Both the position numbers and the translations under genes were made by a program. Source: Penium margaritaceum (lineage: Eukaryota > Streptophyta > Zygnematophyceae > Desmidiales > Peniaceae). From it: a stretch of 64,000 nucleotides of DNA. Below are positions 36,101 to 46,301 of this stretch, piece by piece (the stretch's first letter is position 1; every line of letters starts with the position of its first letter). The notes beneath the pieces were generated by a model that was given only the letters and a program-made list of their open reading frames with translations, was not told the origin of the DNA and searched no databases. Location of the stretch: assembly GCA_023375785.1 (NCBI GenBank), contig SZWC01000517.1, positions 311,303 to 375,302 of the forward strand. The letters are read 5' to 3'.

Positions 36101-39100
36101 AAGTACGTGTAAGTGCGTGTAGATTCATGTAAGAGCGTGTAAGTGCATGGAAGTGCGTGTATGTGAGTGTAAGTGCGTGTAAGTGTGTATAAGTGTGTGT
36201 AAGTGTGTGTAAGTGTGTGTACGTGGGTGTCAGTGCGTGTAAGTACGTGTAAGTGCGTGTAAGAGCGTGTAAGTTCATGGAAGTTTGTGTAAGTGCGTGT
36301 AAGTGTGTATAAGTGCGTGTAAGTGTGTGTAAGTGTGTGTAAGTACGTGTAAGTGCTTGTAAGTACGTGTTTATGGGTGTAAGTGTGTGTATGTACATGT
36401 GAGTTCATGTAAGTGCGTGTAAGTGCTTGTAAGTGCGTGTAAATACATGTAAGTGCGTATAAGTGTTTATAAGTTCATATAAGTGCGTGTAAGTGTGTGT
36501 AAGTGTGTGTAAGTTCGTGTAAGTATGTGTAAGTGTATGTAAGTGCGTGGAAGTTTGTGTAAGTGCGTGTAAGTATGTGTTTGTGCTTGTAAGTTTGTGT
36601 AAATGCGTATAAGTGTATGTAAGTGTGTGTAAGTATGTTTAAGTATGTGTATGTGTGTGTAAGTGTGTGTAGATGCATATAAGTGCGTATAACTGTTTGT
36701 AAGTACGTATACGTGCGTGTATGTGCATGTAAGTTTGTGTAAGTGCGTGTAAGTGCATGTAAATACGTGTAAGTACGTATAAGTACGTGCAAGTTTGTGT
36801 AAGTATGAGTAAGTATGTGTATGTGTGTGTAAGTGTGTGTAAATGCATAAAAGTGTGTATAACTGTGTGTAAGTACGTATAAGTGCGTGTATGTGCGTGT
36901 AAGTGTGTGTAAGTGCTTGTAAGTTCGTGTAAGTGCGTGTAAGTGCATGTAAGTACGTGTAAGTGCGTGTAAGTACGTGTAAGTGTGTGTAAGTTCGTGT
37001 AAGTGTGTGTAAGTTTGTGTAAGTGTGTGTAAGTGCTTGTAAGTACGTGTATGCACGTATAAGTGTGTGTAAGTTTATGCAAGTGCGAGTAAGTGCATGT
37101 AATTTTGTGTAAGTGTGTGTAAGTACGTGTAAGTGTGTGTTAGTTTGTGTTAGTACATGTACATGCGTATAAGTGTTTGTAAGTGTGTGTAAGTGCATAC
37201 GACTACGTGTACGTGCGTGTAAGTACGTGTAAATGCGTGTAAGAGTGTGTAAGTGTGTGTAGGTACGTGTAAGTGTGTGTAAATGTGTGTAAGTATGTGT
37301 AAGTGTGTGTAAATGTGTGTAAGTTTATGCAAGTGCGTGAAAGTGCAAGAAGTGCGTGTAAGTGCGTGTAAGTGCCTGTAAGTGGCTGAAAGTACGTGTA
37401 AGTACGTGTCAGTTGGTTTAAGTGCGTGTAAGTGTGTATAAGTGTGTGTATTTCCGTGTAAGCATCTGTAAGTGTGTGTAAGTGTGTGGAAGTGCGTGTA
37501 AGTTCGTGTAAGTGCGTGTAAGTGTGTGTAAGTATATGGAAGTGCGTGGAAGTACATGTAAGTGTGTGTAAGTGCGTGTAAGTGTGTGTAAGTGCATGTA
37601 AGTGCGTGTAAGTGTGTGGAAGAGCGTAAAAGTGCGTGTAAGTTCATAGAAGTGTGTGCTAGTGCATGCAAGTGCGTGTATGTTTGTGCAAGTGCATGTA
37701 GGTGTGTGTAAATGCGTGTAAGTGCGCGTAAGTGCGTGTAAGTGCATGTAAAGGAGTATAAGTTTGTGTAAGTGCAAATAAGTGCATGTTAGTGTGTGTA
37801 AGTGTATGTAAGTACGTGTATGTACTTGTACGTGCCTGTAAGTGCGTGTAAGTGCATGTAAGTGCGCAATTGTGTGTGTAAGTGCGTGTAAGTTTGTGTT
37901 AGTGTGTGTAAGCAAGTCCAAGTACGTGTACGTTTGTATAAGTGCACGTAAGTGCGTGTAAGTGTGTGTTAATACGTGAAAGTGCGTGTAGGTACGTGTA
38001 AGTGCGTATAAGTGTATGCATGTGCGTGTAGGTTTGTGTAAGTGTGTGCAAGTGTGTGTAAGTGCATGTAAATACATGCAAGCGCGTGTAAGTTTGTGTA
38101 ACTGCTTATAAGTCTGTGTAAGTGCGAGCTAATTTGTGTAAGTGCGTGTAAGTGTGTGTAAGTGCGTGTAAGTTCGTCTAAGTGCGTGTAAGTGCGTGTA
38201 AGTGCGTGGACGTTTGTGTAAGTGCGTGTAAGTACGTGTAAGTGTGTGTAAGCACGTGTAAGTTCGTGTACATGCGTGTAAGTGCGTGTAAATTCGTGTA
38301 CGTTTGTGTAAGTGTATGTAAGTGTGTGTGAGTGCGAAAAAGTATGTGTAAGTACGTGTAAGTGCGTGTAAGTGCGTGTAAGTGCCTGTGAGTGTAAGTT
38401 CGTGTAAGTGTGTGTAAGTGCGTGTAAGTACGTATAAGTGCGTGTAAATTCGTGTAAGTGCAGCTAAGTGTGTGAATTTTTGTGTAAGTTTGTGTAAGTG
38501 TGTGTCAGTGCGTGTAAGTATGTGTAAGTGTGCGCAAGTACGTGTAAGTGTGTGTAAGTGCGTGTAAGTGCGTATAAGTGCGTGTAAATGCGTGTAAGTG
38601 CGTGTAAGTTCGTGTAAGTACGTGTAAGTATGTGTAAGTGTGTGTTAATGCGTGTACGTGAGTGTCACTGCGTGTAAGTGCATGTAAGTGGGTGTATGTT
38701 TGTGTAAGTGCGTGTAAGTGTTTGTAATTGTGTGTAAGTGTGTGTAAGTACAGGTTAGTGCGTGTAAGTGTGTGTAAGTGTGTGTAAGTACGTATGAGTA
38801 TGTGTAAGCATGTGTAAGTGCGTGTAAGTATGTGTAAGTACGTGTAAGTACATACAAGTACGTGTAAGTACGTTTAAGTGCGTGTAAGTGTGTGTAAGTG
38901 CGTGTAAGTGCGTGTAAGTGCGTGTAGGTACGTGTAAGTTTGTGTAAGTGCGTGTAAGTGCATATAAGTGCGTGTAAGTGCATGTTATTGCGTATACGTT
39001 TATGTAAGTACGTGTAAGGGCATGTATGTGCGTGTAAGTGCGTGTAAGTTCGTGTAAGTGCGTGTAAGTGCATATAAGTGCATGTAAAAGTGTATACGTG

Positions 39101-41569
39101 TGTGTAAGTAGGTGGAAGTGTGTGTATGTGAGTGTTAGTGCGTGTAAGTGTGTGTAAGTGTGCCTAATTGTGTGTAAGAGTGTGTAAGTACGTAGAAGTG
39201 CATGTTAGTGAGTGTAAGTTGGTGTCGGTGTGTGCATGTATGTAAAAGTGCGTGTAAGTGCGTGTAAGTGCGTGTAAGTGCTTGTAAGTGCATTACGTGC
39301 GTATAAGTACGTGTATGTATGTGTAAGCTTATGTAAGTGTAAGTATGTTTAAGTACGTGTAAATACGTGTAAGTGCGTGTAACTGCGTATAAGTTCATAT
39401 AAGTTCTTGTAAGTACGTGTAAGTGTGTGTAAGTACATGTAAGTACATGTAAGTGCGTGTAACTGCTTATAAGTTCGTATAAGTGCGTGTAAGTGTGTGT
39501 AAGTGCGTGTAAGTTTGTGTAAGTACGTGTAAGACCATGTAAGTGCGTGGAAGTTTGTGTAATTGCGTGTAAGTGCGTGTATGTGCGTGCAAGTCCGTGT
39601 ATGTTTGTGTAAGTGGGTGTAAGTGCGTGTAAGTGCGTGTAAGTACATGTAAGTGCGTGTAAGTGCACGTCAGTATGTGTAAGAGCGTGTAGGTGCGTGT
39701 GTGTTTGTAGACGTGTGTAAGTACGTGTTTGTGCTTGTAAATACGTGTAAGTACGTGTAAGTGTGTGTAAGTGCTAGAAGTACGTGTAAGTGCGTGTAAG
39801 TACGTGTAAGTGCGTGTAAGTGCATGCAAGTGCGAGTAAGTGTGAGAAGTGCATGTAAGTAAGTGTAAGTGCGTGCAAGTGGTTGTAAGTATGTGTAAGT
39901 GTGTGTAAGTGCGTGTAAGCTCATTTAAGTACGTGTAAGTGTGTGTAAGTACATGGAAGTTTGTGTAAGTGCGTGTAAGTGCATGTAAGTGCGTGTAAGT
40001 GCAAGTAAGTGCATATAAGTACGTGTAAGTACGTGTAAGTGCGTTTAAGTACGTGTAAGTACGTGTAAGTACGTGTAAGTCTGTGTAAGTGCGTATAAGT
40101 GCATATAAGTGTGTGCAAGTGAGAGTACGTATGTATAAGTATGTGTAAGTGCATGTAAGTGCGCATAAGTGTGTGTAAGTGCGTATAAGTACGTATAAGT
40201 GTGTGTAAGTTTGTGTAAATGTGTGTAAGTGCGTGTAAATGTGTGCAAGTACGTGTAAGTGTGTGAAGGCATGTGTAAGTATGTGTAAGTGTGTGTGTGT
40301 GAGTTTGTTTAAGTGCGTATAATTGCGTGTAAGTGCGTGTAAGTGTGTGCAAGTGCGTGTAAGTTCGAGAAGTGCATGTAAGTACATGTAAGTGCGTATA
40401 AGTGCTTGTAAGTATGTGTAAGTATGTGTAAGTGCATATTAGCTCATTAAAGTGCGTGTAAGTGTGTGTAAGTACGTAGAAGTTTGTGTAAGTGCGTGTA
40501 AGTGCGTGTAAGTAGGAGTAAGTGCACGTAAGTACGTGTAAGTGTGTGTAAGTGTGAGTAAGTGCGTGTAAGTGCGTGTAAGTTTGTGTAAGTGCGTTTA
40601 AGTACGTGTAAGTGCCTGTAAGTGCGTGCAAGTGAGAGTAAGTATGTATTAGTACGTGTAACTGCGTATAAGTGTGCGTAAGTGTGTGTAAGTGCGTATA
40701 AGTATGTCCAAGTGCGTGTACGTTTGTGTAAATGTGTGGAAGTGCGTGTAAGTGTGTGTAAGTACGTATAATTACGTGTAAGTGTGTGTAAGTGTGTGTA
40801 TGTGTGTGTAAGTCTGTTTAAGTCCATGTTAGTGCGTAAAAGTGTGTGTAAGTTTGTGTAAGTGCGTGTAAGTGCTTCTAAGTGCGTGTAAGTACGTGTA
40901 AGTGCGAGTAAGTACGTGTAAGTGCGTGTAAGTATGTGTAAGTGCGTATACGTGTGTGTAAGTACGTGTAAGTATGTGTAAGTGCGTATAAGTGCGTGTA
41001 AGTTTGTGTACATGTGTTTACGTGGGTGTAAGTGTTTGTAAGTTCGTGTAAATGCGTGTAGGTGTATGTAAGTGCGTATAAGTTTGTGTAAGTATGTGTA
41101 AGTGCATGTAAGTACGTGTAAGTTCATGTAAGTGGGTGTAAGTGCATGTTAATGCGTGTAAGTGGGTGTAAGTGCATGTAAGTGTATGTAAGTGCGTGAA
41201 AGTGTGTGTAAGTTCCTTTAAGTTTGTGTTAGTGCATGTAAGTACGTGTAAGTGCGTATAAGTGTGTGTAAGTGCGTGTAAGTACGTGTAAATTTGTCTA
41301 AGTGTGTGTAAGTGCATCTAAGTGTGTGTATGTGCGTGTAAGTGCGTGCAAGTGTGTATAAGTGCATGTAAGTGCATGTAAGTGTGTGTAAGTATGTGTA
41401 AGTGCGTGTAAGTGTGCGTAAGTAGGTGAAAGTTTGTGTAAGTGTGTGTACGTTCATGGAAGTAAATTATAGTGCGTGCAAGTACGTGTAAGTTTGTGTT
41501 AGTGCGTGTAAGTGTGTGTAAGTGCATATAAGTGCGTGTAAGTGCGTGTAACTTTGGCGGAGAATTTGT

Positions 41570-41957
41570 GGCAGTCCCATTGGTTGTAGACGCCTCAGCA
41601 GGTCATGACATGGGCGGCCACGTTGGCGAAATCGAAATGCCTGTCAATGCGGAAGAGGATGGTGCCCGCGCGCGGAACGCTGTAGCAGATGGCCATAGCC
41701 TCGTTAAGGGCAGGGATGGAGATGTGGAGGACAAGCTATTGGGCCCTGGAACACAAGATTCTGCGGCAGTGGCAGAGGCTTTTGTAAAAAGCGCTGAGGA
41801 TCAGAAGGGTGTGGAGGTGGGGGTAAGTGACGGGAAGAAGGAAGACGACGCGATTGGCTTTCTGGCGGCGTGGAAGATACCTTGAGTGGCAGCATTTGCC
41901 TTCTGTCTATTTTTCACCAAGTTGGTGGCGTACACTGTGCTCGACTGGCTGCCCTTC
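41570..41957 (+). CDS. SLC37/glycerol-3-phosphate permease-like MFS transporter, middle part (possibly pseudogene)
   Basis: The frame reads a hydrophilic linker rich in Glu, Asp and Gly (EIEMPVNAEEDGARARN, KKEDD). Then comes AIGFLAAWKIP, the conserved start of the second half of plant SLC37-type permeases. After one TGA codon at 41883 the same frame continues with VAAFAFCLFFTKLVAYTVLD and WLPF, a good match to transmembrane helix 7 of the family, where the stop position is normally Gly. So either the gene is decaying or this base is wrong. The left end meets the satellite directly. An acceptor-like CAG near 41570-41610 could make the array intronic. I see no clean donor after WLPF. Family role: exchange of organic phosphates across an internal membrane. 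Confidence 0.65.
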
Positions 41958-42141
41958 TCCTCATGCTGATTGTTGCATTTTTTATGACGATGGACTGATG
42001 TGTGATGCGACTCCCGGTGTAGTATAGCCTCAAGCTAGGAGCCTGGTTGGAAAATGGGGGAGAAGGGGCACACTCTTGCGGAGCGTGTTAGGAGAACGCA
42101 TGTCAGTTGTCTAAAACATATTGCTCTTTGAGAGACAGAAC

Positions 42142-42214
42142 CGACTCCACTGGGGGTCGAACCTAGAATCTCTAGTTCCATAGACCAGCACCTTTTCCAT
42201 TGGGCCATGGAGTC
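42142..42214 (-). tRNA. tRNA-Arg(ACG)-like gene carrying an ATG anticodon; possible pseudogene
   Basis: On the minus strand 73 bases fold as a tRNA. The acceptor stem is GACTCCA with TGGAGTC plus discriminator G. The A box is TGGCCCAATGG, the anticodon arm is CTGGT-CTATGGA-ACTAG, and the B box is GGTTCGACCCC. The T arm has one A-C mismatch. The body matches plant tRNA-Arg(ACG) as I remember it, but the anticodon reads ATG, which would decode the His codon CAT. Most apparent differences from that tRNA are C-to-T or G-to-A changes, several at former CpG, as expected for decay of a methylated gene copy. A TTTT stretch lies about 25 bases downstream. It sits antisense between the two transporter parts. 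Confidence 0.75.
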
Positions 42215-42289
42215 ACATTCCTTTTGTATGATGTGGCCCATTTCTTTGCCGAACTGACCAGTCTCCTCAAGCTCGTGATTATTCTGTAG

Positions 42290-42816
42290 AGATCAACGGT
42301 GTGTATGTGAGCAACACACTGGCTGGCGTGACATCTACTGTCTATGACATCGGAGGCGTCGCTGGCGGTATTCTCTCTGGCCTTTTGTCCGATCACTTCA
42401 AAGTAGTCCATGCCACAATCTCAGCAGAATTCATGGCAGCAGCTCTTCCCTCCCTCGCAGCTTACTACCTCCTTGGCCACATCTATCTGACAGTCAACAT
42501 CCTCCTCCTCCTCCTCGTATGTTTCTGTGTGGTTGGACCCTACGCTCTCATCACATGTGCTGTCTCCGTTGATCTAGGACAGCAACCGTCCCTACGAGGG
42601 AACGCAAAAGCCCTTTCCACGGTCGCCGGAATCATTGATGGCACGGGGTCACTTGGTGCAGCGCTGGGTCCCTTCCTGACGGGCGTCGTTGCGGACTTTG
42701 GAGGAGGGTGGGGTCCAGTATTCGGCATGCTTATTCTTTCAGCAGGGCTGTCAGTCGCATGTCTGACAAACTTGATGAGGGAAGAAGTTGTTGCTCTAAG
42801 GAAGCAATGGACGTAG
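42290..42816 (+). CDS. SLC37/glycerol-3-phosphate permease-like MFS transporter, C-terminal exon
   Basis: After an acceptor-like CTGTAG at 42284-42289 the frame reads INGVYVSNTLAGVTSTVYD and continues to a stop at 42814-42816. Five transmembrane stretches fit helices 8-12: around IGGVAGGILSGLLSD, AAALPSLAAYYLL, NILLLLLVCFCVVGPYALIT, GIIDGTGSLGAALGPFLTGV and FGMLILSAGLSVACL. The motifs GPYALIT, VSVDLG, LRGNAKAL and IIDGTGS are characteristic of SLC37 and plant glycerol-3-phosphate permeases. The tail is short and charged. No internal stop is seen here, unlike in the upstream part. The function would be phosphate-linked exchange of glycerol-3-phosphate or a sugar phosphate. The N-terminal six helices are not in this window. 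Confidence 0.85.
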
Positions 42817-44333
42817 GACCCAAAAGGAGCAGGGAATGAGGAGAGAGAGCGGCTGCGGCACAAGCAGGATGAGCAGGAGAAGCAGTGTCAAGCGGAGCAG
42901 GGGCAATTTGGCCGGATAGAGGGGAGAAGCACTCCAAAAGTGCAGGGCTATTAGCCAGGAGAATTTCTCAGGTCCATCCAGCACTGCAATGTATAAAAGC
43001 TGCCAGGCGACCTCCCGTATTCTACCAAAAGTAAACACGCAACGCGAGACAGCATGAGCGTCCTCCTACATGCCTCCATCCTGTTTGGCACCAGGAACTC
43101 TTTGGAGAGCAACGCCATGTGTTGTGATCACAGCTGCAGGTCAACAACTCCCAGCGCAGCAAGTGTGTGCACACCAACCCTGCTGCGATGCACAAATGCT
43201 GAAGGTAGTGGAAGGGGGAGGAGACAGCTGAGCAGAGTATCACAGGAGAGGACGCTTTCCCATGGGGCTATCCCTGAGAAGCGATCGAAGAGGTGCTCCT
43301 TGCACCTGCAAGTGTTGAGGCGTGCACTCCGTGTTGACAGTCTCCTGCATACTGCAGCCTGGCACTCCTGGTACTGAGCAGCCTGCAGCCTTGATGGGTC
43401 AGCTACTTGCTCGACCCTTTTGAAGGGTAGGTTGGCAAGACTTTATCCACTGTCAAAGATGGGACCGTCCACCAAAACATACATAGCTGATTGATCGAGG
43501 AGAGTGAGACGCGATGTGGGACCAAGATCCACAACTTGCGAACAGTTCCAGCATACAGCCTGCTTGCGAGTGACGTATGCTGTCAGCTGAAATGACTGTC
43601 CACTCATCCGCGTAAACTCCACAAAGAGGAAGAAGGCTGTATTTTGAGTTGACTGACCTAACACTTGTCTTTCGTCCTCGCCAGGCATGTAGCTTTAGCA
43701 GACTGTACCACTAACATCGTGACAAGGATTATTGCTCCACACTGGATCTCATCTAAATGCTATTGTAGGTTGGATGTCACAATTCTCAACAATGTGTATT
43801 GTGACCAAAGTAGAGGGAAAGTCTATGGTCAGAAGTTACATTTGTAAAAATGCGATGATACATAAGAGCATGTCAATGCATTTGTACATATTGCTACTTC
43901 ACCAACATGCACTCGGTACTCTGTAGGGCAACAGTGTTTAGAATCTGGTAACACTTCACTAAACTGGACAAACCGCTATCATTACAGGTCGATTGCCAAA
44001 AAGAATTCCAGTTCATGCTTGGCCACAACCCATGAGTTCCATGAAATGGAAGACAGCCTCAAACAATACTCTGCACCTTTTCGTATGTCTGTTTGCACCC
44101 ATGATGAGATTCCGCTGAGGACCACTCGCAGAGAGTGTGGTTTTAGGGTTAAGGGTTTGGGCATGCACCTTGTCAACAAACCGTATCTCAGAAACCCCAA
44201 GTTCCCTTATCAATCTCTCACACTAACACCAGAAATTGAACTGTTTGTACAGAGACAACACAGAAGTAGCAAAGCCAGACACGCATGACAAGAAGAAGAC
44301 AATCTTCGAGCTTATTGTTGTTTTTCCTTCCCT
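42817..44333. other. intergenic region between two convergent genes
   Basis: This 1.5 kb separates the transporter stop from the HDR stop. It contains a TATA-like TGTATAAAAGC at about 42991, followed by a 107-codon open stretch from 43054 with no recognisable domain, and an open minus-strand stretch at 43443-43688 (listed separately). The rest is ordinary mixed sequence without convincing genes. 3' UTRs of both neighbours are expected here. Confidence 0.6.
43443..43688 (-). CDS. 81-codon ORF of unknown identity
   Basis: The minus-strand frame has a protein-like composition (FFLFVEFTRMSGQSFQLTAY, WNCSQVVDLGPTSRLTLLDQ) and ends at a stop after PIFDSG. I recognise no family. It lies in the 3' flank of HDR on the same strand, so it could be a small gene, a stray exon of an older gene, or chance. 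No clear splice sites or promoter were found. Confidence 0.25.
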   Translation of the reverse strand: MPGEDERQVLGQSTQNTAFFLFVEFTRMSGQSFQLTAYVTRKQAVCWNCSQVVDLGPTSRLTLLDQSAMYVLVDGPIFDSG

Positions 44334-44411
44334 CTAGGCAACAGGTTGCAACGTGGCTGCAGCCATCTCCCTCTTGATGGCAATGATGGTGTTGAGAACA
44401 TCCTCCAGGTC
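44334..44411 (-). CDS. HDR: 4-hydroxy-3-methylbut-2-enyl diphosphate reductase, last exon
   Basis: Reading the minus strand, an acceptor TGGCTTGCAG is followed by an open exon of 25 codons ending in TAG. Its peptide starts DLEDVLNTIIAIKRE and ends PVA. This matches the C-terminus of plant HDR (IspH/LytB), where an E-D-V/A-L...I-K-R-E-E motif closes the protein. HDR makes isopentenyl and dimethylallyl diphosphate in the last step of the plastid MEP pathway. With the exon at 45855-45949 it defines the gene. The intervening exons, about 110 residues in plants, should lie in the N gap. Confidence 0.8.
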   Translation of the reverse strand, partial: DLEDVLNTIIAIKREMAAATLQPVA

Positions 44412-44923
44412 CTGCAAGCCACATGCAGACGAGAGAGTTCTGTGTGCCGCACACTGACTGTGGCGGGAAAGGGGCTAGACAGGCTCCGAGCCCAACAATG
44501 GGGGTGAGGGCCGGGGAGGGGGGAGGGGGGTGCAGGTGAGGTTTGTGGAGAAAACGGGGCTAGAGAGGCAATTGGTGTTTATGGGGAAAATGGGGATAGT
44601 TGGTCCGTTACGCAGGCCTTGCAAAACAGCAATGAAAACTCAAGACCAATTCGCATGTCTTGCAAAACGGCCGTGGGAAATTGAGGCCGATGCGCATGGG
44701 GCCAGTAGGCGAGAGAATTACATCCGTCCCTCACAGCCTTCCATAGTGAAGCTTGTGGAGGAAGGGGTGGCCAAGGTGATGGAGTCGGGTCAGACACAAC
44801 TTCACTGCCACACAACTCAGCAGGTAACAAGCTGAGGGGGGCGTAGGCGGTTGACGGAGGGCTGAGGGGGGTATGGACAGTAATGTCGGTTCGGGGAATT
44901 GTGAGAATGGTTTTGGGGGATAC
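44412..44923 (-). other. HDR intron, 3' part
   Basis: This stretch lies upstream of the last HDR exon on the minus strand. It contains no HDR-like coding segment in any minus-strand frame. It is rich in purine runs on the plus strand near 44460-44530 (GGGGAGGGGGGAGGGGGG). Nothing else is recognised. Confidence 0.6.
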
Positions 44924-45818
44924 NNNNNNNNNNNNNNNNNNNNNNNNNNNNNNNNNNNNNNNNNNNNNNNNNNNNNNNNNNNNNNNNNNNNNNNNNNNNN
45001 NNNNNNNNNNNNNNNNNNNNNNNNNNNNNNNNNNNNNNNNNNNNNNNNNNNNNNNNNNNNNNNNNNNNNNNNNNNNNNNNNNNNNNNNNNNNNNNNNNNN
45101 NNNNNNNNNNNNNNNNNNNNNNNNNNNNNNNNNNNNNNNNNNNNNNNNNNNNNNNNNNNNNNNNNNNNNNNNNNNNNNNNNNNNNNNNNNNNNNNNNNNN
45201 NNNNNNNNNNNNNNNNNNNNNNNNNNNNNNNNNNNNNNNNNNNNNNNNNNNNNNNNNNNNNNNNNNNNNNNNNNNNNNNNNNNNNNNNNNNNNNNNNNNN
45301 NNNNNNNNNNNNNNNNNNNNNNNNNNNNNNNNNNNNNNNNNNNNNNNNNNNNNNNNNNNNNNNNNNNNNNNNNNNNNNNNNNNNNNNNNNNNNNNNNNNN
45401 NNNNNNNNNNNNNNNNNNNNNNNNNNNNNNNNNNNNNNNNNNNNNNNNNNNNNNNNNNNNNNNNNNNNNNNNNNNNNNNNNNNNNNNNNNNNNNNNNNNN
45501 NNNNNNNNNNNNNNNNNNNNNNNNNNNNNNNNNNNNNNNNNNNNNNNNNNNNNNNNNNNNNNNNNNNNNNNNNNNNNNNNNNNNNNNNNNNNNNNNNNNN
45601 NNNNNNNNNNNNNNNNNNNNNNNNNNNNNNNNNNNNNNNNNNNNNNNNNNNNNNNNNNNNNNNNNNNNNNNNNNNNNNNNNNNNNNNNNNNNNNNNNNNN
45701 NNNNNNNNNNNNNNNNNNNNNNNNNNNNNNNNNNNNNNNNNNNNNNNNNNNNNNNNNNNNNNNNNNNNNNNNNNNNNNNNNNNNNNNNNNNNNNNNNNNN
45801 NNNNNNNNNNNNNNNNNN
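44924..45818. other. assembly gap (895 N)
   Basis: This unbroken run of N is bounded on the right by an AC dinucleotide repeat that probably stopped the assembly. The HDR exons between the Cys-bearing exon and the last exon are expected inside it. Open frames drawn across it are meaningless. Confidence 0.99.
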
Positions 45819-45836
45819 ACACACACACACACACAA
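45819..45836. repeat. AC dinucleotide microsatellite at the gap edge
   Basis: ACACACACACACACACAA follows the gap directly. Its true length is unknown because the gap truncates it. Confidence 0.9.
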
Positions 45837-45854
45837 GTACACATGCAATCGCAC

Positions 45855-45949
45855 TTGGGTGGCGTCGCAGATGGTGTTGAAGCTCATGAAGTGTTGGTTC
45901 ACGTTGGCAAGCCCATACTTCTCCATCGTCGTCCTCTCCAGCAGCTTGC
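45855..45949 (-). CDS. HDR: 4-hydroxy-3-methylbut-2-enyl diphosphate reductase, internal exon with Fe-S cysteine
   Basis: On the minus strand an acceptor TGGCTGGGCAG opens a 95-base exon ending at a CAA|GTGCGA donor. It reads [20 protein letters not shown] then [11 protein letters not shown]. Plant HDR has the near-identical stretch KLLEKTMMRKYG...NVNEHF...FNTICDATQ. The Cys in NTICDATQ corresponds to one of the three conserved cysteines that hold the iron-sulfur cluster of IspH. All residues visible are consistent with a working enzyme. The 5' exons are not seen before the satellite at 46302, so they either lie beyond satellite 2 and element 2 or have been lost. Confidence 0.88.
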
Positions 45950-46301
45950 CTGCCCAGCCAAAAATATAAAAACTCATAGCCAGTTCATCTTTTCTGCACA
46001 GCGTCTGCTTTTCCAGTGCAGGATATCTATTTTCTTTAACAGTTTGCAAAAGGCTTAAGAAACAAACTTCACCAACTGTCTCCGCCTAATCTCATCAGAT
46101 CCTGGTCCTGCACGGCGGCTTCTTTTCCAGTGCCAGTCCTTAAAACTGGCAGGTTTTATGTTTTGTTTACATGCTGTGCAAAGCGTTGAGAGAAAACAAA
46201 ACCGGCTGCACCATTACATCGTCGTCCCTGCAACACATCATATGGCGCGGTCGTCGTCCACGGAAATGGCAGGTACATCATCCATCAATAAAAAAAGAGG
46301 G
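45950..46301. other. HDR intron or gene edge next to satellite 2
   Basis: About 350 bases of non-repetitive sequence precede the satellite. No further HDR exon is recognisable on the minus strand. An AT-rich TTATATTTTTGG-like stretch on the minus strand just before the exon acceptor is consistent with an intron 3' end. Beyond that I see nothing. Confidence 0.55.

Larger units (their letters stand above)
26065..41552. repeat. decanucleotide satellite array (GTGTAAGTGC), right block
   Basis: This is the same 10-base satellite as the left block, continuing for 15.5 kb to the edge of the gene island. Most units are variants of GTGTAAGTGC. Interruptions recur: 9-base units with AGAAGTGC (near 28200, 30330, 34950, 37350, 39840 and 40370) and T-rich units GCCTGTTTT or a close variant (near 27842, 28757, 33920 and 34617). 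No gene is visible. Long minus-strand frames are artefacts of the stop-free unit. Confidence 0.97.

Noticed and set aside
41821-41891. Small intron using the strong donor GGTAAGTGAC at about 41822 and acceptor GTGGCAG at about 41891
   Set aside because: It would remove AIGFLAAWKIP, which matches the transporter family well. It would also remove the TGA, so RNA evidence could still change this view.
43054-43377. 107-codon plus-strand ORF downstream of a TATA-like box at about 42991
   Set aside because: Composition looks random, there is no recognisable domain, and the TATA match alone is weak. Kept only as a remark in the intergenic entry.
44579-46058. Open frames spanning the N gap
   Set aside because: They are open only because N is not read as a stop; the real coding parts nearby are the short HDR exons.
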